A stretch of 60,060 nt of DNA from Alphaproteobacteria bacterium (GTDB lineage: Bacteria > Pseudomonadota > Alphaproteobacteria > Paracaedibacterales > CAIULA01), in NCBI GenBank assembly GCA_026400645.1, contig JAPLOP010000030.1, positions 1-60,060 on the forward strand. The letters are read 5' to 3'. A program made the position numbers and the translations under genes. Below are positions 17,962 through 26,312 of this stretch, piece by piece. The first letter of the stretch is position 1. Every line of letters begins with the position of its first letter. The notes below the pieces were generated by a model. It searched no databases and had not been told where the DNA came from. It saw only the letters and a list, made by a program, of their open reading frames with translations.

Positions 17962-18058
17962 AATTTATTCCTGCGGGTTGCTGTCATAGTATTAGACTTT
18001 AATTAGAAACTACGGTATAAATCTTGTCAACCTCAACATGCTTGCAGTTTTTTTTAAC

Positions 18059-18721
18059 ATGTCAAATATTGATACTATTATTATTGCAGTTGATGGGCCT
18101 GCGGGCGCCGGAAAAGGCACAATTGGACGCTATATTGCCACCACATATACCCTAAGGCATCTGGATACCGGGTTATTGTATAGGGCGATTGCCATGAAAT
18201 CTTTGCAAAAAAATATATCGCCCGATGATCTTTTGGGGCTTTCAGAACTAGCATCAGCCCTCACGATTGATGAGTTGGACAATTTTGACAAATCTGCTTT
18301 GCGTTCCGAAGAAATCGCTAATCAAGCATCCAAAATCGCTGTTGTGCCAGAGGTCAGGGCGAACATAACACGGATCATCCGGCTTTTTTGTCACTCTATC
18401 GAGCCAGGTTTTCGCGGTGCCGTTATTGATGGTCGCGATATTGGCACTGTCGTTTGTCCTGATGCCGCTGTGAAGCTTTTTATCACGGCCGATTCGGATA
18501 TTCGTGCCCAAAGGCGCCAAAAGGAATTGTCTTATTCCACAGAAACGAGCAAAGTTTCCTATCTAAAAGGAATCAAGGAACGGGACGTGCGCGATCAATG
18601 TCGGCCTGTTGCCCCCCTTATTCCGGCCTCGGATGCCCATGTCATTGACACATCAACTCTTGATATAAAGGCCGCTTGTCTGGCTGCCAAGGCTATCATC
18701 GATTCCATTGTTGGATTCTAG
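18059..18721 (+). CDS. cmk: Cytidylate kinase
   Basis: Cmk phosphorylates CMP/dCMP to the diphosphate. The protein is 220 residues; the P-loop 'GPAGAGKG' lies at the N-terminus, followed by 'LDTGLLYRA', 'IDGRDIGTVV' and 'RDVRDQCRPVAPL', all typical of bacterial Cmk. The start at 18059 gives the family N-terminus; an ATG seven codons upstream is in frame but adds unrelated residues. In many alphaproteobacteria rpsA follows cmk, but here a terminator follows. Confidence 0.95.
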   Translation: MSNIDTIIIAVDGPAGAGKGTIGRYIATTYTLRHLDTGLLYRAIAMKSLQKNISPDDLLGLSELASALTIDELDNFDKSALRSEEIANQASKIAVVPEVRANITRIIRLFCHSIEPGFRGAVIDGRDIGTVVCPDAAVKLFITADSDIRAQRRQKELSYSTETSKVSYLKGIKERDVRDQCRPVAPLIPASDAHVIDTSTLDIKAACLAAKAIIDSIVGF

Positions 18722-18750
18722 GGCGGGGAACCTGTTGTATTTTGTCTACA

Positions 18751-18788
18751 CCTGGCAGAGAAGATTCGCACAGCCAGGGCATTTTTTG
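18751..18788 (+). terminator. Rho-independent terminator after cmk
   Basis: The stem CCTGGC/GCCAGG with a loop of about 14 bases is followed by ATTTTTTG. It lies 30 bases after the cmk stop and ends its transcript before pal. Confidence 0.65.
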
Positions 18789-18869
18789 TTTTACTAAAAA
18801 TGGTTTATTTGTTAGGTTTTATATGGTTTATATTAACAACACTCATATACTAACCGATAGGATATAGAA

Positions 18870-19334
18870 ATGAAAACACAACTTTTGACAGTTTTGGCAG
18901 CAGGCTTGCTAATGTCCGCTTGCGAAACAGCAACAAATCAAGACCAAAATGTTAGCGTTGGTAGCGTAGCTGCCCCCGGAACATCAGGTGACTTCAAAGC
19001 AAACATTAAAGATCGCGTATTCTTTAATTTCAACAAAGCCGATGTTTCTGCTGATGCAAAGAAAACATTGGAAGCACAAGCAGCTTGGTTGAAGACATAC
19101 CCAGCTACATCTGCAAAAGTAGAAGGTCGCACCGACGAACGCGGAACACGTGACTACAACTTGGCTTTAGGTGCACGTCGTGCTGAAGCTGCTAAATCAA
19201 CATTGGCTGGCCTAGGCGTTGATGCTGCTCGTTTGACGACAGTTTCATTTGGTAAAGACCAACCGGTTGCTCCAAGTGCAAAAACAGAAGAAGAACACGC
19301 ACAAAATCGTACAGCTGTTACAGTTATAAACTAA
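18870..19334 (+). CDS. pal: Peptidoglycan-associated lipoprotein
   Basis: Pal is the outer-membrane lipoprotein of the Tol-Pal system and binds peptidoglycan. The 154-residue protein has a lipobox 'LMSAC' with Cys18 as the lipidated residue and an OmpA-like domain. 'VEGRTDERGTRDYNLALGARRA' is the peptidoglycan-binding segment (quoted part: TDERGTRDYNLALG). LspA, encoded nearby, would process it. It is monocistronic here, with terminators on both sides. No tolQRAB genes are in the window. Confidence 0.95.
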   Translation: MKTQLLTVLAAGLLMSACETATNQDQNVSVGSVAAPGTSGDFKANIKDRVFFNFNKADVSADAKKTLEAQAAWLKTYPATSAKVEGRTDERGTRDYNLALGARRAEAAKSTLAGLGVDAARLTTVSFGKDQPVAPSAKTEEEHAQNRTAVTVIN

Positions 19335-19354
19335 TAGCTTTACACGTTCTTTTG

Positions 19355-19391
19355 AAAAACCCGCCTCGGCAAAACTGTGGCGGGTTTTTTT
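19355..19391 (+). terminator. Rho-independent terminator after pal
   Basis: The stem AAAACCCGCC pairs with GGCGGGTTTT around an 11-13-base loop, and the 3' side continues into a T run. It lies 20 bases after the pal stop. Confidence 0.9.
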
Positions 19392-19443
19392 GTGATAATT
19401 TGCTATGATGAATACAGTAACCAATTTTATTGAGTTTTAGCGT

Positions 19444-19995
19444 GTGGATGGCTTTGAATTAAACAAGATCGTTGCTGCAGTTTTAATAGCCCTGTTGCTT
19501 GCTATGATTTCAAGCCTGGTGGGGGAGGCATTTGTGCATCCCGAACCCCTAAAAACGAACAGCTTTGGTGTTGCTATACCCAACGGTATTTCTGCATCCG
19601 GCCCTTTGCAGATAGAAAATATCCTGCGGCCCATCGGACCCTTGTTAGCCAAGGCGAATCCCGCTGATGGTGAAAAAGTTTTTAAGAAATGTATTTCTTG
19701 TCACACAATCAAAAAAGGCGCACCTCATAAAGCCGGCCCCAATCTGTGGGATATTGCCCTAAGCCCGATTACCCGATCGGCGGATTATGCGTATTCGGAT
19801 GCCCTGAGGAGCAAAAAGGGTGACTGGAGTTATGAAAACCTGAATCATTTTCTGGCAAAGCCACGGGAATTTGCCCCCAAAACAAAGATGACATTTATTG
19901 GAATTAGCAACGATCAGGAACGGGCTGACCTTGTGGCCTATTTGCGTCAGCAGTCTGATTCGCCGAAACCATTGCCAATCAACATGGAACCATAA
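19444..19995 (+). CDS. Membrane-anchored class I cytochrome c
   Basis: The 183-residue protein starts at a GTG. It has one N-terminal membrane anchor (about 9-27) and a c-type heme domain with C83-I-S-C86-H87, the usual 'GPNLWDI' segment and a sixth ligand Met149 in 'KTKMTF'. It resembles CycM/cytochrome c552, which carries electrons between the bc1 complex and cytochrome oxidase. That fits the heme A synthase gene found here. It acts on the periplasmic face of the inner membrane. Confidence 0.9.
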   Translation: MDGFELNKIVAAVLIALLLAMISSLVGEAFVHPEPLKTNSFGVAIPNGISASGPLQIENILRPIGPLLAKANPADGEKVFKKCISCHTIKKGAPHKAGPNLWDIALSPITRSADYAYSDALRSKKGDWSYENLNHFLAKPREFAPKTKMTFIGISNDQERADLVAYLRQQSDSPKPLPINMEP

Positions 19996-20015
19996 ATGCT
20001 TTGTGAAAAATTAGC

Positions 20016-20179
20016 TATACCCAAAATGAATGGAAATGTTGAAATTTTATGGCAGATAGTTTTTTCAGAAACAAGACAAAAAAACCGAGCATAGCTATTC
20101 TATGTAAGGATTTTTTTGTCGATGTTTATGGAGAAACTAGCAAACATAAAAGTCAACATTTTCATTTAGATTGGGTATA
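20016..20179. mobile_element. 164-base foldback element (family E), intact copy
   Basis: The terminal inverted repeats are TATACCCAAAATGAATGG and, on the other end, its imperfect complement ending GGGTATA; pairing covers about 35 bases on each side. The ends are flanked by TA, as for IS630/mariner-type insertion. A second, degenerate copy lies at 13861-14003. The interior encodes a 43-residue peptide (20049-20180). Its right end abuts a family A element. Confidence 0.65.
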
Positions 20180-20180
20180 A
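20049..20180 (+). CDS. 43-residue peptide encoded inside the foldback element
   Basis: The short reading frame starts MADSFFRNKTKK and ends with 'LDWV'; its stop codon uses the element's terminal TATAA. The peptide is basic with a central 'CKDFFVDVYGE'. In the degenerate copy at 13861-14003 the landmarks 'FFVD' and 'LDWV' recur in one frame with similar spacing, though the rest has diverged. This could mean a translated element-borne peptide, or simply that conserved inverted-repeat DNA reads the same way. No ribosome site is evident. Confidence 0.3.
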   Translation: MADSFFRNKTKKPSIAILCKDFFVDVYGETSKHKSQHFHLDWV

Positions 20181-20320
20181 CCCCAGCTCGATATAAGAAT
20201 CCCTAGAAACCTATCTTTTTCCTGGGTAATCCTGCTTCGTCTCTTACGCATCATCGCAACGACGTCGCGGCGTTCAGGGCGTAGCCCGACAAAGCAATCC
20301 AAAAATAGCGCCGAACTCAT
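20177..20320. mobile_element. MITE-like element, family A, divergent copy
   Basis: The left end TAACCCCAGCTCGATATAAG and the right end GCGCCGAACTCATG match the family A termini in degenerate form. The core is again palindromic around GACGTC and ends CGACAAAGCAATCC. It is directly joined to the foldback element at 20016-20179, sharing the TA at the junction. Confidence 0.5.
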
Positions 20321-20355
20321 GACGATTTACTGAAAATGGTATTATGTGCCATAGA

Positions 20356-20395
20356 CAAAAAAATGAGAGAATGTATCGTATCTCTCATTTTTTTT
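20356..20395. terminator. Bidirectional-looking terminator hairpin
   Basis: AAAAAAATGAGAGA pairs with TCTCTCATTTTTTT across a 10-base loop. Both strands end in a T run, so it can stop transcription from either side. It separates the repeat cluster from the hup promoter region. Confidence 0.7.
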
Positions 20396-20415
20396 ATCCG
20401 CCGAAACTTTTTTCC

Positions 20416-20445
20416 TTGCATGTGGGCTCGGTTTATGGTTATGAC
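20416..20445 (+). promoter_or_regulatory. Possible hup promoter
   Basis: TTGCAT (20416-20421) and TATGAC (20440-20445) are 18 bases apart and about 40 bases before the hup ATG. This is a pattern match only. Confidence 0.35.
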
Positions 20446-20486
20446 TTCAGTTAGAGTAAGGTTTACAAACCAAATGGAGATTATTT

Positions 20487-20768
20487 ATGAATAGATCAGA
20501 ATTAGTTTTATACGTTGCAGAAGCAACAAGCCTGTCAAAGCCCGATGCCCAAAAGGCCGTCGATGCCGTATTCGAGGGCATAACAGAAACTTTGCGTCAA
20601 GGAAATGAGGCGCGGTTCCTTGGTTTCGGCAGTTTTGCTGTCCAACACAGTGCCGCCAGAGAAGGCAGAAACCCAAGAACCGGCGAAAAGCTACAGATTG
20701 CAGCGTCATGCCGCCCTGTATTCAAGGCCGGAAAAGAATTCAAGGACGCTGTTGCATCATTAGCGTAA
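20487..20768 (+). CDS. hup: HU-family DNA-binding protein
   Basis: A 93-residue histone-like protein starting 'MNRSELVLYVAEA' with the HU arm region 'FGSFAV...GRNPRTGEKLQI' and a C-terminal 'FKAGKEFKDAV'. HU dimers bend DNA and compact the nucleoid. ATG is preceded by GGAG. It is followed by a hairpin and converges on hemF. Confidence 0.94.
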   Translation: MNRSELVLYVAEATSLSKPDAQKAVDAVFEGITETLRQGNEARFLGFGSFAVQHSAAREGRNPRTGEKLQIAASCRPVFKAGKEFKDAVASLA

Positions 20769-20782
20769 CCTCGACTTTTTCT

Positions 20783-20820
20783 CTTCGCGGCTCTCACCTT
20801 TTTATGCAGAAGCCGCGAAG
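20783..20820. terminator. Hairpin between hup and hemF
   Basis: CTTCGCGGCT pairs perfectly with AGCCGCGAAG across an 18-base loop. It lies between the two convergent stops. A T-rich stretch sits on the left side only, so it would terminate hemF (minus) poorly, but it may stabilise both 3' ends. Confidence 0.5.
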
Positions 20821-20825
20821 CCTCC

Positions 20826-21701
20826 CTATGACCAACTGGCAACAGGCGGCAGGGACATCAGGATGGCTTCTGTATTCCCGCTAGTTTTCAATCCAAAGCG
20901 TGTTCCCCGATCATACAAAAGATTAAATTCCGTATATTTTCCACGCTTGATTAATTGATGATATTTATCCTCTGGTGACCAGGTTTTGTTCATGCGACGT
21001 CGCACCAGCTGACAATATGACCGAAGGAAATTCTCCCCGACGTTCTTTGTGAATGTAAGATCATTATCGAAACTACCGCTGTTGATATAATCATAAAAGA
21101 TCCCACCGACCCCCCGTGGTTCTTTTCTGTGGGGCAAATAAAAATAGTCATCACACCATTTTTTAAACCGATCATAATCATCCGGATGATGCTTGTCACA
21201 GGCGGCCTTCATCGCTTTATGAAAATCATCGGTGTCTTCCTTAAATTCAAAAGTAGGCGTTAAATCCGCCCCACCCCCAAACCAGCATTTTGATGTGATT
21301 ATATGGCGCGTATTCATGTGAACGGCCGGCACAAACGGATTTAGGGGATGAATGACCAGCGACAACCCGCTGGCCCAAAATCGGGGATCCTCTGCGGCAC
21401 CGGGGATTTCCCTTCGAAACTCAGGGGAAAATTCCCCAAACACGGTCGATACGTTTACGCCAGCCTTTTCAAAGACAGCCCCCTGCAAAATGGCCATCGT
21501 GCCTCCACCTCCATCTTCGCCCCCTTCGGTTTCGGGCTGGCCAGATTCCGGGCGTATCCAAGGCTTAAATTGAAACCGACCCGGCAATAAATTCGGATGC
21601 TTATAGTCATTTTCAATTTCCTCTAACGCCTGGCAAATCCTTTTCTGGAGGTTTGTAAACCAGGTGGATAAAATCATCTTTTGTTCCGGTGTTGTTATCA
21701 C
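20826..21701 (-). CDS. hemF: Oxygen-dependent coproporphyrinogen III oxidase
   Basis: HemF oxidatively decarboxylates coproporphyrinogen III to protoporphyrinogen IX in heme synthesis. The 291-residue protein has the family signatures 'EDGGGGTM', 'HMNTRHIITSKCWFGGG' and 'RGVGGIFYDYINSG', and the C-terminal 'FNLLYDRGTRFGLKTSGN'. The start is a GTG giving 'MITTPEQKMIL'. With hemA and hemD in the same window it shows an aerobic heme pathway. Confidence 0.97.
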   Translation of the reverse strand: MITTPEQKMILSTWFTNLQKRICQALEEIENDYKHPNLLPGRFQFKPWIRPESGQPETEGGEDGGGGTMAILQGAVFEKAGVNVSTVFGEFSPEFRREIPGAAEDPRFWASGLSLVIHPLNPFVPAVHMNTRHIITSKCWFGGGADLTPTFEFKEDTDDFHKAMKAACDKHHPDDYDRFKKWCDDYFYLPHRKEPRGVGGIFYDYINSGSFDNDLTFTKNVGENFLRSYCQLVRRRMNKTWSPEDKYHQLIKRGKYTEFNLLYDRGTRFGLKTSGNTEAILMSLPPVASWS

Positions 21702-21711
21702 TTTCTACGCC

Positions 21712-22176
21712 TCAATTATTATTGAATCTTGTTTGCCGAATCGCCTCTCCCAACACAACTGATGCAGCAACCGCCACATTCAATGATCGTCTGTTCGAAA
21801 CCATGGGAATCTTAACTTGATACTGACACTGATCAAACACAACGTCCGAAACACCACAGCTTTCCTGCCCAACCAGCAGAATATCACTACAGTGAAAAGA
21901 AAAATCCCAATAGTCAAGCGTTGCTTTCGTATCCAAAAGAATAATACGTGATGGATTGGGCGGAGAGCTTGCTTGGTGCCTAAATTCATCCCAGCACGAA
22001 TGGCGCGTCACTGTCGCCAGATCTATATAATCCATCCCAGCCCTTTTTAAGCGGGTGTCATCCCATACAAAGCCGCAAGGGTCGATAATATCAATTCCCA
22101 CCCCCAAACAGGACCCGAGGCGTATCATTGTCCCCACATTTTGGGGGATTTCCGGTTGGTAAAGTGCAAGCTTCAT
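21712..22176 (-). CDS. trmL: tRNA (cytidine/uridine-34 2'-O)-methyltransferase
   Basis: TrmL methylates the 2'-OH of the wobble nucleotide of tRNA-Leu isoacceptors using SAM. The protein of about 154 residues is a minimal SPOUT enzyme: 'YQPEIPQNVGTMIR' at the N-terminus, 'LLVGQESCGVSD' in the middle and 'VSNRRSLNVAVAASV' at the knotted C-terminus. The ATG at 22176 has AAGG at a good distance; a GTG three codons earlier does not. It precedes hemF by 10 bases. Confidence 0.92.
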   Translation of the reverse strand: MKLALYQPEIPQNVGTMIRLGSCLGVGIDIIDPCGFVWDDTRLKRAGMDYIDLATVTRHSCWDEFRHQASSPPNPSRIILLDTKATLDYWDFSFHCSDILLVGQESCGVSDVVFDQCQYQVKIPMVSNRRSLNVAVAASVVLGEAIRQTRFNNN

Positions 22177-22194
22177 TAAGGGCACCTTTCTTTC

Positions 22195-22893
22195 TTAAAA
22201 CGTATATCGAAAAAGGTGTTTTCCATTTTCTTTTAACCATTGCCGACAATTTTTGTGATCCGGGCAAAGATGATTAACAACACCCCAAAAGGCCTTGCTG
22301 TGATCCATATGGACCAGGTGGGCGACCTCGTGGGCGCAAACATAGTCGGCGACATCAACGGGGGCCAAAACAAGCCGCCACGAAAACGATAGATTCTTTG
22401 AAAAGGAACAGCTTCCCCACCGTGAATGCGTTTCACGGACAGAAACTTTATTGATCTTTGGGGCCCCATAAGCCGTCAGTTGCCCAACATAACCATGTGC
22501 CCTTTCAGATAATCCATCCAGGGATTGCTGCTTAATAAACTTTTCCAATTCCTCTGCCGGGGATCGTTGTTTGTGACAAACAAAAATTCTGTCCTGCTCA
22601 ATAAACACTTTATCCCGGATATCTTTTTGAAAATGAATCAGATGGGGCTGCCCAAAAATACTTACTGTGGCGCCATGATCCAATTTAATAACATCAGGCT
22701 GTCTTTTAAACCTTTGTTCGACCCATTGCTGTGACCGTTCTAAAAACGCCTGAATATCCTTTAACCGGGCACGGGGTGGCACCGTTAACGAAAAGAAATT
22801 CTTTCGCGTATCGTAACGCAATCTTAAATTCTTTGCCCGACTGTTGGGTTGAACGATAATGGGATGCCCGGAAACCGAATATTCGCCTTTCAT
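22195..22893 (-). CDS. YgjP/DUF45-family metallopeptidase-like protein
   Basis: About 232 residues with a zincin motif H-E-x-x-H ('AHEVAHLVHMDH', third His six residues later) and the family's 'ETHSRWGSCS' just before it. The family is related to SprT/WLM peptidases; its bacterial role is unclear. The start ATG at 22893 overlaps the stop of the broken upstream gene as ATGA, which suggests translational coupling. An ATG four codons earlier is less likely. Confidence 0.85.
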   Translation of the reverse strand: MKGEYSVSGHPIIVQPNSRAKNLRLRYDTRKNFFSLTVPPRARLKDIQAFLERSQQWVEQRFKRQPDVIKLDHGATVSIFGQPHLIHFQKDIRDKVFIEQDRIFVCHKQRSPAEELEKFIKQQSLDGLSERAHGYVGQLTAYGAPKINKVSVRETHSRWGSCSFSKNLSFSWRLVLAPVDVADYVCAHEVAHLVHMDHSKAFWGVVNHLCPDHKNCRQWLKENGKHLFRYTF

Positions 22894-23230
22894 GCGACCA
22901 TCCAAATCGTGTTCGTGTTGGCATTCTGAACAATCGTCTGTAAATCAGCCAGGCCCAGCGCAAGGCACCCGGATGTTGGCTCGAATCCCTTGCTACCCAC
23001 CGATTCACCAACGTGAATAAAAATGGCGCTCCCCTTATAAGGGATGGTTGGATTTTGATTGTGACTTGTTGTGATCAGCAAATCATATCGATGATCATCG
23101 CGCCATAATTTCTCGTGGGATGCAGGAAAAGGAATCTTGATGGGTTGATTGTAAAGGGGGTGCCCCGGCAACAGGGAAAAAACTGCCCCTGCCATTCAAC
23201 CTGATTAGGGGGATACGTTTTTAAGATCAT
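22890..23230 (-). pseudogene. L,D-transpeptidase-family (YkuD) gene, internally deleted and frameshifted
   Basis: The C-terminal 101 residues (from 23195) read clearly as the YkuD-type family: 'YNQPIKIPFPASHEKLW', 'GSAIFIHVG' and 'TSGCLALGL' with the candidate catalytic Cys. The N-terminal part is missing from this frame. In a different frame, from an ATG at 23230, a short stretch 'MILKTYPPNQVEWQGQFFPC' resembles the start of the same family. About 60 middle codons, with the usual Gly-rich and 'DGWCDDP' segments, are absent, and the join changes frame near a run of six T. This suggests a deletion plus frameshift. A functional short form from 23195 cannot be excluded. Confidence 0.6.
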
Positions 23231-23258
23231 GTATATCCATTATTGTGCGTATTATTCC

Positions 23259-23810
23259 TCAACATCCCATACTTTTGATCACCAAATCAATGGCCTGCTG
23301 CGGATTATCCACAACGGTGACAAGCTCCAAATGCGCCGCTGGTGCAAATTTATGGTCAAATACCTGCTGCATCAAGGCAACCAAAGGCGTCCAATAATTG
23401 TTAATATTTAAAATAATGATTGGTTTTGTATGAATATTAAGTTGGCGCCATGTCACAATTTCGAACAATTCGTCCAACGTTCCAAATCCACCGGGTAAAA
23501 TAATAAAAACGTCAGCAAGTTCTGACATTTTTAATTTTCGTTCGTGCATTGTATCCACGATTTCAACATGGTTCAGGTCTGGGCTTATCCCTTCTTTGTC
23601 AACCAAAAGGTGCGTGATAATACCCGTGGCTAATCCACCGTTTTTAACAACGGCGTCTGCAACACGACCCATCAGGCCTTTTTTTCCTCCGCCAAAAACA
23701 AGACCCAGCTTGTTTTGAGCCATAAGGGTCCCAAGATTCACGGCTGCTTGCCGGTAAATATCATCCGTTTGATCGGATCCGCCGCAATAAACACATAAGG
23801 TTGTAGCCAT
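23259..23810 (-). CDS. LOG-family protein (Rossmann-fold nucleotide-binding, lysine-decarboxylase-like)
   Basis: The 183-residue protein has the family's two motifs: 'GGGKKGLMG' and 'PGGFGTLDE'. LOG proteins release a base from nucleoside 5'-monophosphates (cytokinin activation in plants); in bacteria the physiological substrate is usually unknown. The N-terminus 'MATTLCVYCGGSD' is standard for the TIGR00730-type group. It heads a minus-strand run with the broken transpeptidase, the YgjP-like gene, trmL and hemF. Confidence 0.88.
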   Translation of the reverse strand: MATTLCVYCGGSDQTDDIYRQAAVNLGTLMAQNKLGLVFGGGKKGLMGRVADAVVKNGGLATGIITHLLVDKEGISPDLNHVEIVDTMHERKLKMSELADVFIILPGGFGTLDELFEIVTWRQLNIHTKPIIILNINNYWTPLVALMQQVFDHKFAPAAHLELVTVVDNPQQAIDLVIKSMGC

Positions 23811-23895
23811 ATTTAATCTTTCTGCTCGACATTGTTCCAGGAAAATCCCAGAATATCCTTAGTATAAATTATAAATCGTTAAAAAACAGTAAACC

Positions 23896-26304
23896 GTGAA
23901 AAACGAAGACGAAGACGATCTGTCAAACGATGATCAGCCAGAAGACGATCAACCCAATGACAGTCAAAACAGACTCACCATCGAAACCCCCCTTGAGGAT
24001 GTGCAGTTTGTTGTTTATAGCCTAGACGGGTTTGAAGGTCTATCCATCCCATTCGAATTTCAAGTACGTGTGTCGAGCGAATCCCTCGATATCGATTTTT
24101 CTGAATTAATAGGCAATGAAATTACTGTTTCCTTTAATTTCAAACAAGAAGATATCACAGAAGATGACGAGGGGGACGACGATCAAGAGGATGAAGACGA
24201 CGAAGGCGAAGAGGGTGAAGGTGAGGACGAGGACGATGACGACGACGATGATGAAAAGCCAGATCCTGTTCGTTATTTTTCCGGAATTGTTGGTAAAATT
24301 ACCCAAGACCAAACTTATACGGATGGCGATGGGAACCCCTATGCCTATTACCAATTTGTTATTCATCCTGCCTTTTGGCTTTTAAAGTTTACAAAGAATT
24401 ATCGCATTTTTCAGAACCTGAGTGCGTCCGAAATTATCGGTCAGATTCTGGATGAAAATGACGTTACGTTTGACGATGACCAGGTTTCGGATGCCGGTCA
24501 AACCGTCCGGGATTATTGCGTTCAATACGATGAAAGCGACTTTGATTTTGTCTGTCGCCTGATGGAGGAGGAAGGCATCTTTTATTTCTTTCAACATGCA
24601 GAAGATGGCCATACCCTTGTCCTGGCAGATACCGCGGATGATGCCGATTCTGCAAGCGGGGATGCCATTCTTTTTGCGGCTAACATGACAACATATGATC
24701 CGTTTAATATCGTGACCGAGATTAAATTCCAGGAACAAATTGTCCCCATGGGATACAGCGCCATCGATTACAATTATGACACGCCGTCCACCCGCCTTTA
24801 TCAAGCAATAGAAGGGTCCGGCACCGGTGGCGTTATCTATGATTACCCAGCCCTGTTTAGCGATACTGACGAAGGGGAATCCATAACAGACAGGCGCATT
24901 GCAGAACTAGAATGGCCAAAGACGTTGATTCTGGGCAAGGGTACGGTTCCCGGGTTCGCGCCTGGGATGACATTTGATCTGGATAATCACCCAAGGGATG
25001 ATATCAACCAAGAATACCTTATTTACAAGGTTCAGCATTCTATTCGTCAAAATATTCCACCATTTGATGAGGGCCAGGATGACGATCAAGTTTTAGAAAA
25101 AATTTATGAAAATGAATTTTCAGCCTTTCCATCCGATACAGAATTTCGCCCCCCACGGATCACACCAAAGAAACGTATCTATGGCAATCAAACGGCCATC
25201 GTCACAGGGCCAGAAGGGGAAGAAATTCATTGTGATGACCAGGGGCGAATAAAGATTCAGTTTCCATGGGACACCAGAAATGGCGACGACGCTGATGATG
25301 ATTCCGATAATGACGATAATGACGATGATGATGACGATGATAGCGGCAGCTCTTGTTGGGTTCGAGTTGCCCAAAGTTGGGCCGGCGCCGGCTGGGGATC
25401 ACTTGTTATACCGCGCGTTGGGATGGAGGTTGTCGTTTCCTTTATTGATGGGGATCCAGATCGCCCCTTGGTTATGGGATGCGTTTATAATGGCGACAAT
25501 GATGCCCCTGATTATGCCAGCGATCGCCCAACGGCCAGCACATTCAAAACAAACAGCACCGAAGAATCAGATGGATATAACGAAATTCGCCTTGATGATG
25601 AATCCGATAACGAAGAGGTTTATATCCATGCCCAAAAAGATTTCACAGCAGAAGTAGAAAATGACCTAACCCTGGATGTGTCAAACGATATGACCGTAAA
25701 GGTCGATGGAAACCGCGAAGAAACAATATCTGAAGATGATTCTTTGATCGTTGAGGTAGGACTGAAATCCACTATCCTGAGCGGGCCTTTTACGTTGAAT
25801 ATGCTGAATATCGCAAGCGGCACCGATATGACAAACATCCTAAAAGGAAAGAAAAAAACAAAAATCGTTTATGGCGACCATGTTTTGGATATTGGCACAG
25901 GGGATGATTCAACACTGATCGGCAAGGGTGATCAAACCGTAACGATTGTCATGGGCAACCAAACAATTACCCTGACCAATGGTAATATTAATGTGACCGT
26001 CAATGGGGAAATTAATTTTAAATCAACGGGAAATATTTCGTTTGAATCGCTTGGGGATATTTCGTTAAAGGCGATGAATGTCAAGACGGATGCGCTTTTT
26101 GCCATTGAACAAACAGCCGTCAATGAGATCACGCAAGGGGCCAATATGATCAACCGACAGGCCAAATTAATGATTCAGGATAGTGCGAAACTAAGCATCA
26201 AGCTCAAATCAGATCTGGAGGTTAAAATAGAAGGTGGCGTCAATACAACGGTAAAAGGTGGGGCCATGTGTATTATTAACGGGGCCATGACAAAAATCAA
26301 TTAA
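23896..26304 (+). CDS. vgrG: VgrG-type spike protein of a type VI secretion-like system, with acidic insertions
   Basis: The 802-residue protein follows the VgrG plan: gp27-like base (about 25-410) with 'RDYCVQYDESDFDFVCRLME' region, an OB-fold (about 425-540) with 'GRIKIQFPWD', 'SSCWVRVAQSWAGAGWG' and 'VSFIDGDPDRPLVMG', and a C-terminal beta-helix of short repeats (about 590-790). VgrG trimers tip the injected Hcp tube. Unusual are three acidic low-complexity blocks: residues 1-22, 85-122 and 462-483, the last two inserted in otherwise conserved regions and made of Asp/Glu runs. The start is a GTG. A MORN-repeat gene follows after 8 bases. No hcp, tss or PAAR gene is nearby. Confidence 0.92.
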   Translation: MKNEDEDDLSNDDQPEDDQPNDSQNRLTIETPLEDVQFVVYSLDGFEGLSIPFEFQVRVSSESLDIDFSELIGNEITVSFNFKQEDITEDDEGDDDQEDEDDEGEEGEGEDEDDDDDDDEKPDPVRYFSGIVGKITQDQTYTDGDGNPYAYYQFVIHPAFWLLKFTKNYRIFQNLSASEIIGQILDENDVTFDDDQVSDAGQTVRDYCVQYDESDFDFVCRLMEEEGIFYFFQHAEDGHTLVLADTADDADSASGDAILFAANMTTYDPFNIVTEIKFQEQIVPMGYSAIDYNYDTPSTRLYQAIEGSGTGGVIYDYPALFSDTDEGESITDRRIAELEWPKTLILGKGTVPGFAPGMTFDLDNHPRDDINQEYLIYKVQHSIRQNIPPFDEGQDDDQVLEKIYENEFSAFPSDTEFRPPRITPKKRIYGNQTAIVTGPEGEEIHCDDQGRIKIQFPWDTRNGDDADDDSDNDDNDDDDDDDSGSSCWVRVAQSWAGAGWGSLVIPRVGMEVVVSFIDGDPDRPLVMGCVYNGDNDAPDYASDRPTASTFKTNSTEESDGYNEIRLDDESDNEEVYIHAQKDFTAEVENDLTLDVSNDMTVKVDGNREETISEDDSLIVEVGLKSTILSGPFTLNMLNIASGTDMTNILKGKKKTKIVYGDHVLDIGTGDDSTLIGKGDQTVTIVMGNQTITLTNGNINVTVNGEINFKSTGNISFESLGDISLKAMNVKTDALFAIEQTAVNEITQGANMINRQAKLMIQDSAKLSIKLKSDLEVKIEGGVNTTVKGGAMCIINGAMTKIN

Positions 26305-26312
26305 GGTGTAAC

